Below are positions 1 through 14,100 of a stretch of 64,000 nucleotides of DNA, in pieces; the stretch's first letter is position 1, and each line of letters opens with the position of its first letter. The notes beneath the pieces are model-generated. The model ran no database searches. It saw nothing but the letters and a program-made list of their open reading frames with translations, and was not told the origin of the DNA. A program made the translations under genes and the position numbers. This DNA comes from Porites lobata. Lineage: Eukaryota; Cnidaria; Anthozoa; Scleractinia; Poritidae. Location of the stretch: positions 847,501 to 911,500 of the forward strand of contig CALNXK010000104.1 in assembly GCA_942486035.1 (NCBI GenBank), in the 5' to 3' direction.

Positions 1-2097
1 TAGTTTCCGTTTCGCTGACACAGAAACCTCTCTGCTGTCGTTTTCGTCGACAAAACGAATAGCAATATTGCTCTCCGCGTCTTCCACCATTTTGTTCTGC
101 GTCAATTCGTGAAGGACGCGTGGCTCTGAGCGTGGGTCATCCACGAGGAACACATTCGCGCTATGTGATTGGCTGTTGTCTAATCCCCCTTGGGATCTGT
201 GGTCTTAAAAATAACTCGAGACGAATTACCTATGGAATACGGTGTGTATGGGGAATGTCCCCTTTATCCTCTCTTGATGAAACTCGAAAGGAAGGCCCAG
301 TAAAAAGCAAAAAGGATACACCAGCGAAACGACTATTACTGGAAATGCTTTTACATTGCTCATTTTTCACATTAAAAAAAGTTTAGTTACGTCGTGTTTT
401 TTGAAAATGCCCAAAATTAGGGTCGGTCTGACGAAGCTAAACTAAGAAAAAAGGGGCTGGCCTTATCATTTAACATGACATATGTTTCGGTTTAGTAGTA
501 ATGGCAGGCTTTTATCTGTTATTATTTTTTTTTAGTGGGATCAATCACAAACGGCGAAATAACTTCAGTGAACAATAATGCATGACAGGTTGGTGTATAG
601 TTTCAAACTTAAAGCCTAATAATTTGGCTGAGGAAATCAGTCCTAGAACCTTCTGTACACGCATAAAATTCTACAAACGCTTTTTTCTTTTTTTCAAAAA
701 CGTGCCTCTGCTGAGAGCAAAACAAAACAAAACGAAACGAAACGAAAACAAAAGCTGATGCCTGATACTGTTAGCTTTAAATCTATAAAAAATGCTAGAA
801 AATTCTAAAACCTTATATGTACATGTACAAAATGTTTTTCTAGACTGTTCTCTTTGTCTAATTTTTTGAACTCGATAAATTACAGATCGTTCAAACCTTT
901 GGATGATCGAATGGTATTCTTCTCTCCCTGTTTGTCTCATGCAGTTGGATATCTCTCGCTGAACTTTACTCTCCCTGTTTGAATACGCAGGGTTCAAAGG
1001 TTCATAATTCACCTTGTAAGTGGTTGCTAGGTAACTCAGGGTATACAAAAGGCTTTTACTTTTATAAATGGTACATTTGTGTATCCTGGTATGGCTTGAT
1101 GACCATCCCCGAGGGAATTTAGGAGAACTCCCAAGGTAAACTGTTTACTTTCCTCAGGTATCGTTTTAGCATAAGCATTTTCAATATTAGTTTATACAAA
1201 ACACTCCTAACATTTTGTTTATATTTGTATGTTATTCTCGTAGTTTCTCTCCACAGGTGTGGACTAAATAATTGAATGAAGCTAATTACATATCTGAGGC
1301 GTCCTTTTATGAGTAATTCAACGGGGTGAGGGTAAAACAGTCAAAGGTTTAAGTATTTTAGTATAGGATTTTTTTCAAAGGCTAACGGTAAATTTTTCTC
1401 TGGTACGGTTAATAAACCCCTGCATAAAAAAGTCAACTGTTCTAAAAATTCAAAATTAATTTCCGTTGTTGTAAAACAGATTTTAAGATTAGATCCATCA
1501 GCCGCAACATTGACACATGAAGTCTTAGTAACTGACCACTATACTCTCTAAATAACGAAATTTGGCTATGAAATTAATTTAATTCACTGTTAGTTTTGTC
1601 TCATGTTTTTTTCTTTCCAAGAAAAAATATACTAAATATGTAATTTGGGAGGAATTCGCAAAGGCACCAGTTTATTAATAACGGGATAGTTTTTTTTTAA
1701 CTCCATCATCGGTTAAATTAATTTCCTTTGTTTTCTTCCTTTTCACCTTTTGTTACCCCGGTGATGTTTGTTAACCAGTCTGGAAAAAAGCCGTATCCAC
1801 TTTACTCAATTCATATGTATGCCCGGGGAAAACTGGTGACATTTCATTGAAAAAAACGGGAAACAGAGAAGCTGCCAGCTCCATATAATAGTTTTCTGTG
1901 GGGCGCCAGTGTGTGGCTGATTGAATTTAGCTTTCCAACAATGATATTTTAACATAACAAAAATACTCGAGCTAATTCGAAAGTTAATGTGAATTACGTT
2001 TTACTGTCGCAAAGAACAAGCACTCAAATTCGAAAGGGAAGAATGAACGAGGTAACTGTATAACCATTTCCTTAAGAAAACCGTTCCCTTTTTCCAG
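1..2097. other. 5' flank, no gene recognised
   Basis: AT-rich sequence upstream of the plus-strand gene. Only short open frames without recognisable domains occur on either strand. A promoter and one or more non-coding first exons of the downstream gene may lie here, because a pyrimidine-rich splice acceptor precedes the first coding exon, but I could not locate them from sequence alone. Confidence 0.5.
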
Positions 2098-2118
2098 TCA
2101 TTTAATTTATATGTCATC

Positions 2119-2182
2119 ATGTTATTGTATCAACAGGTTTTAACAGCTTTTGTCTGCGTTCTCTGTTGGTCTTGTGGGAAAG
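2119..2182 (+). CDS. Plus gene exon 1: signal peptide
   Basis: An ATG at 2119 opens a hydrophobic leader MLLYQQVLTAFVCVLCWSCG followed by a GT donor at 2183 after one base of a split codon. That phase 1 end matches the phase 1 start of the D8C exon at 5777. A pyrimidine-rich acceptor ends at 2097, so about 21 bases of 5' UTR share this exon. The start is chosen on leader quality and phase, without transcript proof. Confidence 0.6.
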
Positions 2183-5100
2183 GTATTTATTCCGAGATGT
2201 TTATCAGACCTTCAAGTTTTTAAACTTCAAAGCCAGACCTTAACGATTATGTTGGAAACTTTAATATATGAGCAATATGTACAAGCAAAGGTTTGGTTCT
2301 AAATTTGCAAGTAAAACTCAAGTTAAAACGATAAAGGCGATTTACTTCTTTTCTTTGTCTTATAACGCATTTTTTCTGATCCAAACAATCGCAATAAAAT
2401 TTCACAGATTATACTTCTCAAAAGATAAACATAGTTTCATTACTGTCCTTAAATGCTACTTTGCCATCAATGATATTTTTCTCTTGTCTTGCCTTATCAT
2501 TTCGTTGCCACTGAAAAAAATAGATGTATTGCAATACCGGGCAATGTTCTAACACAACTGATCAGGTAGGTAAAGTGAATAATAATAGATTAAGAGTAAG
2601 GCCCGGTTCAGACGCCGATCTTTTCACGAGCCGAAGACTAATACATTGAATTAAGTACATGAAAAGTTCGGCGTCTGAAATAATTAGGAACGCCTGTTTC
2701 AATTTGAAACGGCTCAGCCGTTCTAGCCCGGCCGGGAATTTCACCTTTGGGGGGACTTTTAGTGGAACGGCTTTGATTCAGACGCCGAACTTTTTATGTA
2801 CCGAACCTAATGCATATAAATTATAACAATGTATTTTGCAAGCAGTTTCACGAAAATGAGCATTTTTCTTCTTTTGAATTTAGTTCGGCAGGAATTAAGA
2901 TCGGCGTCTGAATCAATTCAGGCGATCTAAATAGTTTGGGTCGACCTTAATTCGAATTAGGTTCGGTTCATGAAAAGTTCGGCGTCTGAACCGGTCCTAA
3001 GAGATATACCGGTAAGCTTAAAGATGCCTTGAACAACTGTTATTTAAAGTTGTTTTCCCGAGAAATTACGGTATAGATGAAGAAGGGCTTGCACCCATGG
3101 CGAGAATACATATAAGATGTACGTGGGATTTTTGCGGCCGGTTTGAATATCTTGATGATGAGATTTTTGAGGCAATTGTTTCGTCGAATTTTTAATAGTT
3201 TAAAAAACGGACAATCCGCGTGGAACTCCTCAGTAAAGGTCTTTTCTCAGTATCAGTCTTTAAAACACGGGAATACAAAATTTCGTGACAATTTTTTTTT
3301 TTCTATTTATTTTGCTATTGCCTAAAGGTGCTTTTAAGATTCCCGCTGTTCAACAGATAAAACGTAAAACGTCAAAACTAACCAATAACTGATGATTTAC
3401 TAAGAAACAAAACCTAACAGCTTACGGTAAGCCAGGAATGAAAAATAGATTCTGAATCAAAAGCATCAATTGAAATATACCAAGTTACATGTACATTACG
3501 AAAAGGTAATGCAGCGTTTGTTTTATTCATTGCAACAAAGCTTTTAAACTTCGGACATGAATATAATGAAAGGAAATGTTAGACGACGTCCTATAGTTTA
3601 CCAGTTAACACTTCTTGTCTAGCGCTTAATGATAAATAGTCAAGATTTGTCCCAGAGTAGTGACTCTACTTGTAGTCTGAAAATACCTTTAAATAGTATC
3701 TTTGAATAAATGGCTACTTTCTTATGTGAAAACTGTCAGACTAAAATGAACATTATTAATATTTTAACACACATTGTTTCTAAACAGTGAGTCCACTCCT
3801 CCGGCAAGAACCTTTAAAACATACCAATAAAAAGCGTTGTGTAAGAGTAGATGAGGGTAAACTAGGAAAAAAGAGTTTATTTTAAAGAGTGAAAATTAAA
3901 CCGAAAACGGACTAATCTTTAACAGATTTTCCCTGCCTGAGTAGGTAAATCAAGTAGATTATTTATTTTAAAGTTTGTGTTCGTCATATTCGAGCCACAA
4001 TATCGATATCAACTAATCATCGCGAGTCTGTCATAACTATAATAATAGTAAAAAAAATGACACGGTGTCGGAATTAAACAACCAGCGTCGATTCGAATTC
4101 AAATCACAAAATAAAATTAATTTCACCAAGAGGAAAGTAAATTAAAATAACGCCCGTAATAAAGAAGCTTATAGTTAGAAAGTTGAAAACGCTAAATAAA
4201 TATCGATGCGAGTTATTATTTTAATACGGCATTTCTACGATTTTTTAATGAAAACGATTTGAAATACATTATTTCAATATCATGACTTAGATTTAAGAAT
4301 GAAAATCTATTTGTAATACGTACATTGACTTCAGTATCTTGTTGGTGGGATACAGCTTAGGTATTATTGCCCTCAATAAGCTGTTTATCTGTAGGAGAGT
4401 TTCCCGGAAATATTGGTCGTCTCGAAAGTTTTAGGTGGCTCTTTCGTTTCATCCAAAACTTTCAGCTACCGCACCTGATGAGTCTGGTCGAAAGTTTGAC
4501 TATATGTATGCATGGAGGAGCCATAATTTCCTTAGAAAGTTTGAGGGGACGTTTGCTGTCTTTAAACCGAAATTTTTCAGGGGTACCCTTTTTAACAGTA
4601 GTCGCTTTACCTTGGAAATAAAATGTGAAAAGCAAGACCCCAAATTGTAGGTATCTTAGTAGAAAAACTCCGAATGTCTAAATGGAGCGGTTATCCACAT
4701 GTTTTTATTCATGCATTTTCAATTGTGCCTTCAGAACAAAAAGTTTTACCTTACATGCAATTCTTGGATAACCTCAAGACCTCGCCCTCATTAACATTAT
4801 TAACAAACGTTTCTACTAATAAGCAGATGCTTCCTTTTGTTTGTCATTTCGCTGTGTGTAGAGGCAAAGTTTAGTATTTTGGAAAGATTTGAAATTAAAA
4901 GGTTGCCAAAATGATGAATGTCTCAGTATGTATATAATAAGCACAATACCACGTGGAAAGTGCTTTGCACTGCGTATACGCACTCGTTTTTGTATCAGAA
5001 ATCCCACTCATTCGACTTCTGATAAAATCCCACTCATTCGATTTCTGATATGTCAACAACTCGTGCGTAAATACCGTATAGAATAATTCATGGGAAGTAC

Positions 5101-8100
5101 GATAGCATGTCCTTTCTTTCGGGATTGATGTAGCCCTGGGTACTTTCTTGCCGGCGGAGCCGCAACGCGAAGCGAGCGGAGTAGCCGTTCTTGAAAATCC
5201 CAGGATTTCAATTTGACTTGCTCCCAATCTTCCCTCGGCTCCGCCGCCGAGAAACAACAGCATTCGCCCACGAATCTCGCCAGGTACCCAGGCTATTCAC
5301 GTATTTCCAGACATGTTACTTAAGTGCGTGGCACTTCTTTTCCAAAAATCATAAACACAGGTTACTGTATGCTGCACTGTCATGAAAAAAGTTGAGAATT
5401 GATCCATTTGGTGAGTTCAATTCACTGCAAAAGAAAAGCGTTCAGTCAGCCGCGAGAGGCCTAAATTCTCAAAAATAGAAAAGCAAAATGATATCATTAA
5501 GCAGGGGTGAAATATCAAATAAAATGCATAATACTTTTAAAAGTGCTCGCAGAGTTAGCGCGTGGAGAGGTTAAATTTCTGCCCACAGATAACAACAGCT
5601 TAGTAAAGAGCTGACTACCCAGAATATAAGCAGAATATAAGTTAGTGCGTGGAAAGGTTTTAAAATATTCTGCCCACTCCTCCTCGTTGCACTCCTTTGT
5701 CAGCTTAATATGAAATAATTTATCAGAATTAAATGTCTCCGCTCATTAATCCAGGCTTCTTTTGTTACATGAGCAGGAAATGATCCTTGTATCGATGGAA
5801 ATTACAAAGATCTAAACAATGGCGATCGGAAAGTGAGTTATATCTCGTCCAGTGATGACAAATGTGACAAAAATGACCTAGCCAATGAGTGGGATTACTG
5901 GTACAAAGTGTCAGGAAACGCCGGCAACGCGTTAGCAGCTGTAACAGTCCCGGATGAATACGCCTGTGGGACAGAGACGCAACTTTATCTCCAAGGAAAT
6001 CATCCTAACCCACGCGAGGGCAAGGTCACGAGAACAATTTGCTCCCGTACAAAAAATCATGCTTGCCAAAATGTTGCTTCCATTGAGGTTATAAACTGTG
6101 GTGCTTTTTACATGTACAAGCTTGTTGAATTTAAAAATACCTGTAATCCAAATGGATGGCGATACTGTACCAACGGGGTGGAAGGTGAGTAATCCTTTAA
6201 AATGTTGATTATACTGTTATTTATTAAGAGATAATAAGAATAATCCTATCACAACAAGATAAATTTCAGGAACGTGACCCCGAGTATGATATGAGGAATA
6301 ATGCAAATCTGGTCCGCCAAAGTGTTATGCTCTGAATTTGAAGACTAAGCTAGAATCTGACATTCGAGTTCTTCATATCATAAGTAATCCGAAAAACCAA
6401 CAGAAAAAGCGTTTTCGATCGACATAGTGCATTACGGTTTGGGGTTCGTCGAGGCCTTATACGTGCCTGGTAGAGAAACAACAACAACAACAAAACTGGA
6501 AGTCTACTTTGGCAGTCACGTTTGGAAAAGACAGCTAGTTTAGTAGATTACACAATGACGCATCATAAATCCCTAAGTTAACGTCTTTTTTTAACACATA
6601 GCCTCCTGTGGACGTCGTTACCATTTAGCTCCTGATCTCGGGGCAGTCAAGTTCATAAGGGAACGCCAAAAAACCTGTGGTCTCATTATTTAACCTATTT
6701 GTAAACGTATGTCTTTTTCAGAGGAAAAATGTGCCAATGTCTATTGCCCTAACGGTCAGACATGTTACCTAACTGAGAATGGCAACAGTTATGAATGTGG
6801 GGATCTGAATGGTATGGAAAATGAAACATTTTCGTTAGCTCATATTACCTTACTTGCTCACTCACAACGAGGTCAATTATCTTTGTGTGTTTTTTTTTTT
6901 GCTTCATCAGCTGATCCTTGCTCGTCTACCCCATGTCTTAATGGTGGTACTTGTTCAAGTGGATCAGGTACCTTTACATGCTCCTGCCCGACGGGATTTA
7001 CTGGAGAACGATGTGGTACAAGCCCTTCACTCTCACCATCACTCTCATCACCATCACCATCACCATCAACTTCACCGTCACCTTTACCTTCCCCATCACC
7101 ATCACGGTCATCACCATCATCATCCTTATCATCATCATCATCACCACCATCACGATCATCACCACCATCACAATCAACTTCGCCTTCACCTTCACCATCG
7201 CCATCATCATTACAATCATCACCACCAACATCACCTCCTCTATCACCATCACCTTCACCAACACCATCACCATCATCATCTGCATCATCATCTCCTCCAT
7301 CATCACCATCATCATCACAACCATCATCACCAACATCGCCTCCTCCAGCACCATTATCATCCCCTCCACCATCATTATCATCATCACAAACATCCTCACC
7401 AACATCGCCTCCTCCATCACCATTATCATCACCTCCACCATTACAATCACTATCACCATCATCATCATGGCCATCATTAACGTTACCATTATCACCATTA
7501 TCCTCACCATCAAATACATCTACATCTTCATCATTATTATCAACGTTATTAACATGCACACAATACCCATTGTCATCTTCACCTTTATCATCACCAATAC
7601 TGTCATCTTCGTCTGTGGTTTTTTCAAGCAGTTCTCAAGGTAACATCAATAACTTGGTTCACTTTCAAAGATCATATTCAAGCGTGTTTTTTTTCTGATT
7701 TATCTTGCAATCCAATTTTTTTTTCTAGACACGATTTACCAGACCTTTTCTAGTACTCCTTTAGATAAACGGTTCTTAGACGACCGAAGTTTGAATTCAT
7801 AATAGACTTGAAATTAAGAACGATTCTTTACATTATTGTGAATTTTAACTCTAATCTGTTTGGATATCCGCTGCCCTGATTTCAGCATTAATTAATGGCT
7901 GCTAGACATATTAAATTCTACAAGCAGAATATTGCGATGCTGCAAGACATCAACACGACACCGAAAGAACTCAAAACAGAGCGGGATTGTAGCCATAGAC
8001 AGCTGTTTGGCCCTTTGTGGGACTCGTCAGTATGGCGCAAAAACCAGAAAAAGTCCTGATGAAAAATATCCGCACACTCTGATTTTAAGCCCTTACCCAG

Positions 8101-11100
8101 AACTCTCAACACCCACAGAATCACGCCAAACCAAGTGTCTTCTGGGGGGCAAGAGTCCAAGTGTCAAGTTGATGTCTCGCAGAAAAAAATAAAGGATTGG
8201 CCAAAACCAACCTCTAAAACATGGAAAGAACCATGCAATAGCTGGTAGTTAATCCGATATAACCAGCATAGCATTCGCGTAATTATCAATTAGAAGGGAA
8301 CTGGGCTCAAACTCAGCCAGAATAAAGGTATATGAGCCTATGTTATGAAATCGTTGGTTTACGATCAAATGGATAATATTTTTTTTAACGAATTTTTTTC
8401 TTCCCGAGGCCTAAAATGGTGCAAAAATCATGCGAAATTATAGCGACTGTCATGTTCAGTGGGTCGTATATTTTAAAATATTGTTGGATAGTAAAATATA
8501 ATGACACTTTCTTATTTTTACTATCTTTCCCGTATAATTTTAACTGATTAGTTTACGATTTGGTCCACAATAGATATTTTAAGAAATTTTCAAAGTTGTT
8601 GACTCAAATTCGCTTAATCAAAGGACGAAATATATTTAGCACTAAAAAAGAGTTCATCCTAAAAAAATATATCTTTCAAAGTTTTTTGTCGTAAGTCGAA
8701 CAAACGGAATTGAAGATCTACACTAGAAAAAGTCCATTGGCTGCCTCTTGGTGAAGTTCCACCACCTTGATAATCTTTCGCCAAGACAAACGCAAGCTGC
8801 ATGTCTTAGATTCCCCGTCACCCTTGCAGAGTCTACTTAGTACCACCACCAAAGAGTGGACGGGTGGACGGGCATATGGTCACGTGACTACCAAATTTGC
8901 TCGGATGGATAGATAAGCAAATTCTCTTAGCTATGAGTCTCCGCTACTAATTGGACAGTGTAATAAGACAGTGCTCTTCATGCCCAAGAAATTGGACAGT
9001 GCGTGCCATCACGCGCTCGTGTGCACTTGAAAGTTTTTGTTTTCGCTACAAGCAAAACTGGCGGTTTAATTTTTCAAAAAAAAAAAGTTTGTTATTGTTA
9101 TGGTTAATCGGTAACTGAAAATCGTGCCGTGATTAAGCAATTCGGACTCCCCTGTACTTTGTTAATTCAGTTTCACATCATAGGGTAAGGTTGCTGAGTG
9201 AAATCGCACTCTCGCTATTTCTGTAGAATATTTTTTACCTATGAAATAGTCAGCAAACCCTAATTGGCGAGGTCTGTCAAATATAATTGAGAAAACCAGA
9301 AAAATTATCTGCTTTCATTAATTATTGTAATTACTAAACAAACCAAACAAACCTTCCGCTATTGTTCGACCAATATGTCCGACCACGTTAACAAGTTAGT
9401 CCGACTTAGTTCAATGGCCAGCTGACTGTCATTTGAAGCTCTGATGTTTCGTTTTACTCCCATTAACCTTGAATGTTTGTCAAAGATGTTTAACTTCCCT
9501 TTTCAAATAAGGAAACAAGAAAAACGATGTTATCTTTCGGTTTGATGCTTTCTTCATTTTCACGACGTTATTCTGCTTACACACAGCAACGCAAGCATCT
9601 TGCTTCAACAATGCCATTGGTGTTGCCAATAATTTTGTCGTTTCTGCAAACAAGATGACTGCTTCTACAAAGCAAACGGGATACGCAGCTTTACGTGGCC
9701 GACTTAATGGCAACAGAGCCTGGTGCGCTCAAAGCCCTAGCGGTACCCAGGACTGGCTGAGGGTTGAACTTGAAATGACAACTGAAATATGTGGTGTTGC
9801 GACTCAAGGGAGAGAGGATACTGATGAATACGTAATATCTTTCAAATTGGAGTACTCTTTGGATGGCGGTGGCTGGACGGCTTGTCAGGATTCAAATGGC
9901 TATGATAAGGTTAACTTACTTTTTAGCTTAGAGGGTAGTTGTAGCTTCGGTCGAGGGGGTAGCGGTGTACGGTGTGTATATTTTGGCATGGTTTCTGCCA
10001 ACCAGTACAACAGATTATAACCCTGCATTCAAGATGACAACACGTTCAAAGAAGAGGACAAACATTATTTTCTACATGATTTTCGATACTTATTCCGCTG
10101 GTCGACTTTCCGATGAGGCTTTCCTGATTCGACTCGACAATATGTAATTCGATAACAGTATTTATTCGATTAAGCACCCAGGACGCTAATTGAATATTTG
10201 ACCTCGATGGTGGTGGCTGAGTAATTAGTATTAAATTTTCACCATTTTCAACGAGAAGTTGTAAATTCATCTTGGAAAAAAAATGAAATAATAATAATAA
10301 AATAATTAAAAAAAAAAATTAACCCTCGGACGTACCGAGGGGGGGGGGGGGAGAGGGGGTGCAGAGAGGCTGCCACCCATCTGATTTTTTTTCATAGGCG
10401 ATAAAACATCAGCACCTGAAGTTTTATGTAGCTGTTCGATTATCACTCGCGAGCATTTTGAGACAAGTTAACTGATGGTCAGTTACTAATATGACGTCAT
10501 AAGTAGCAGGTGGCCAAGCCATTTTTGAGTGAAAATGCATGTTTTTTCAACTTCTTTCAGGAATAGAAGTAAAGCTTGAGGATAAGATGATGCAAAGTAA
10601 TTATTTGTGTTATTGTACATGTTAAGCGCAAAAAATTATCTAACTCTTGATAAAATCCAACATGGCGACCATTTTGGTGACGTCACAGACATCCAGCAGC
10701 GCCACCACCAATAAATTATACCACATCTTGTAGAGAACACTGAAAGCAAAATCGTTTCGAAATATTGCAACATTTTAAAAACCCAAGGGAAGGGGGGAGG
10801 GGGGTTAGGAGTTGTTGAAGGGTCCATCAATTCCCCCTTGTACCACGGTCGGGTATGACTTGGAGTGTACGTCCGAGGGTTAATAATAATAACGGGCGTC
10901 AGTAAAACGCAGGGTCGGGGTCGGGGCCGAGGCCGGGGTCTACATTTTTTTAAAAGAATGCTGTTTTAGGGTTAGGATTGGGGTTGACACTAACCCTAAC
11001 CCTGAAGCCTTACCCCGACTCCGCGTTTTACTGACATCCAATAATAACAAAACGAGAAGATGAACCCAAACCGAAATTTGAACTGTTCACTGAAGGTTTC

Positions 11101-14100
11101 CTCAAAATGCCAAAAAAAAAAAACTTTTTCTTTAGGGCATGAGTAGTATTTAGTCAATTTAAACCTCAGAAAATTAATTTAGAGATTTTAAGCCAGCAAA
11201 GAAATAATAATCAATACTACTGTTCTGCACTCCAGGTTTTCTTTTATTACTTTTTTTTTTCGTCGTTGGGTGGTGGAAGGGTGGACGTGGTGGTGTGAAA
11301 AGAGTGGATTAATATTGCCATTGAACAGTGATTGGAAATCCCTTACTTTTTATAGTGTTCATTCCCGCGGTTATAAATATAGTTTTACTACTAAGCTCTT
11401 CAATTACCCAGTTATTCATACGCTTATATAGCTTCTTGTACGCCCCCTTGTCAATCTTCTCCGTTTTTTTTTCTTCGAATAGTTACTTAGCATTTGTTCC
11501 TTTCAAATGTGACGTAATAAATGAACAAATAAAGAGCGACAGAAGGGTTCTAATCTTAAGCATTTTTCTAAAGTGTTATTTAAAAAGAATTTCCTACCGA
11601 TAATTTATTGTAATTTGTCTTGAAAGGTGTTCACTAGGACTGGAAACAGCAGCATCACTGACTACCATAAGTTACCTCTACCAGTGTCTGCAAAATTCAT
11701 TAAATTTCTCCCAATAAGTCAGCATAGCTGGAACTGTTTAAGAGTGGAGATATACAGCACTAACAGCACTACCGGTAAGAATACTTAACAACTAGTATAA
11801 AATTATACAAATTAAGCGTCCTTGGTGTTTTAAGCAATCTCACTGTTTAATAATTATTTGAAATCGAGGTGAACAGAGGGAGAATATTTAAAGAGCTGGG
11901 AAGTGGAGAGGTAATACTTTTGAACTAAAAAGGCCACTCTTCACCGAGCCTGAAAAAAAAAAATGATCTCCACGGAATCAGAAAGAAAACCATTAAAAAC
12001 GACCACTTTGATCCACCGTTCAATTCAAGCGTGAAAAATTAAATGTGCTTGTAGCGTTAAACATTACATGCGCAAGACCATCGCAAATCATATAGTTTTT
12101 TAAATCTTTTTTGTCAGCTGACTATAGCGTTAACGGTTAAAAAGGAATAAATCAATGTTTTGGATGCTATCTCATCTGCGAAAAGACGTAGAGCCCTTAC
12201 GTTTCTTCTGTCAATTCAATAGTTCAGATGAAAGGCTTCGCGTGTCGCTCCGCGCTTGAAGTGCTGACAATAGCGGCTGCGTTTAAGGTTAGCTTGTTGT
12301 TACTTGTTTACTCGATGACATGTAGAACGTTCGAAAACATTTGCCTTCACTTTTTTTTTTATTAATTAATGTAAATTTTTGGTGAAATTCGTCTTCTTGC
12401 TACTACGTTTACCCGTACATGGAAGTAGATTGTGGACACAGATTACTAGAACCAGCATCAGATCGGACCATCTTACATAGAAATTATCCCAGATGTAAGA
12501 AAACAGTATCTATCAAACTTCAGAAACTCCAAAATCGCGCGACACGTATTCTATGACGGTGAAAGCGCAAGTCATGACACCAATTCCGACTCTCTTATCG
12601 ATAAACTTGTCTGGAGAAAACTTGACACGCAAAGACAGAGTAAAAAAGCTACAATGATGTATAAATCACTCAATGGACTAGCTCTTCGTTCTAAATTTAC
12701 CGATCGTAGAAGTGTCACCACTTACTCTTTGAGAGACATTAACGGCAAACTCGCTATGCCTCTTCCCTGAACAATTTAAAAACTTTATGAAAAATAGTTT
12801 CAGTTCCTGAGATCTGGGTACGAGATAAACTCTGGAGCTGTTCTTTGGAATAGCCTTTCTATTGAACTGCGGCAGGCCCTTCAAGGCTGGCTGCAAACAA
12901 TTCTTTTAAAGATCTATATGCATGGTACTTATGTAAAGCAGGCTGTAAGTTTAATTGGCTTTTTTAAATACAATGAAACATCTATTATGCGGACTCCTTC
13001 GGGACTTTCCCAAGTGTCCTTTTAATAGAGGGTGTCCGCGTCATAGAGGTTTGTAAAAATTGCGCAATGTTTGTTAACGATTAACATTAAACGGTTACTC
13101 TGTACTGTGTACTGTTTCATGTTGTTAAGGGAGGATTTGATTGTGAATAGCAGTGCTGTACTTTGTGCAAGACTTTTCGATGAACTTCAGTGATCGCGGA
13201 TGACAATCATACGGCCGGATATCGGTTTAATGTACAGTTTATGGACAGCTAAATATATTGATTTATCTTTAATATATAGATTTAGCCAGGGCTAAAACCG
13301 AAGCTCCAATTAATAGATTTATAATTTAAATCAAACAATAACCTTGTAATCCACAAATCAGTTAACTTAAGAGCACATTCATGTGACTTTTGAGGGAAAG
13401 GCTGAGTTATTTTATAGTGAAGCATCTTACATCGAGTTGATAACCTTATATGCACACCCCAAAAATGGCAAACATCTTCGATCACTTTCAAGATCACAGT
13501 AGATTAGGCCTCGAAAACAAATCCTTGGAAAACAAATCAGGCCGAATTTTTTTGCTTTCGACAGGTGTACTTTGCAAATCTTGCCAACAAATCTGGGGAT
13601 GTGTAAACCAACCTTTTTCTATTTTTTATACGTCACATCTGAGGTGAAACAGTACTATTTATCATACAGACCTCGGACAGAATGCAGTATTTCACACTTT
13701 CTTAAGACAAATTGCACTCAGTGAATGTTTAGGACGATCAATCGTGGGCTTTTAGCGAAACTGTTCAAAAAATTTCCAAAATCAGCCGTACGGCCAGCCG
13801 GTTGTCATTTCTATTGTGCGAGCTGTCAGTGTGGGGTCGAGTGTTTGCCATAAACCTTAATAGAGTTACGCTTCAACATAATGAATTTATTATTATTATT
13901 TTTTGTTATTTAATGGTTTCAGTTATAACGATGTGTAATCTTATAAAGCGTTTGATACGCGCGACATTTTTAAGTACTCCTACAAGCGATGCTCATGAAC
14001 GATGAAAACAAACGGCACGCCAAGCGATTAAAATTGCAAGAGAGACTACTAACGATCAATAAAAGAAATATAATTCGGTGAAACATTTACAGAGACAACA

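Noticed and set aside
6854..7559. Long His-rich, Ile/Thr-rich (plus) and Asp/Gly-rich or Met/Val-rich (minus) open frames
   Set aside because: All are alternative-frame readings of the CATCAC repeat inside the EGF/mucin exon; only the Ser/Pro frame continues from a real EGF domain and has matching splice phases.
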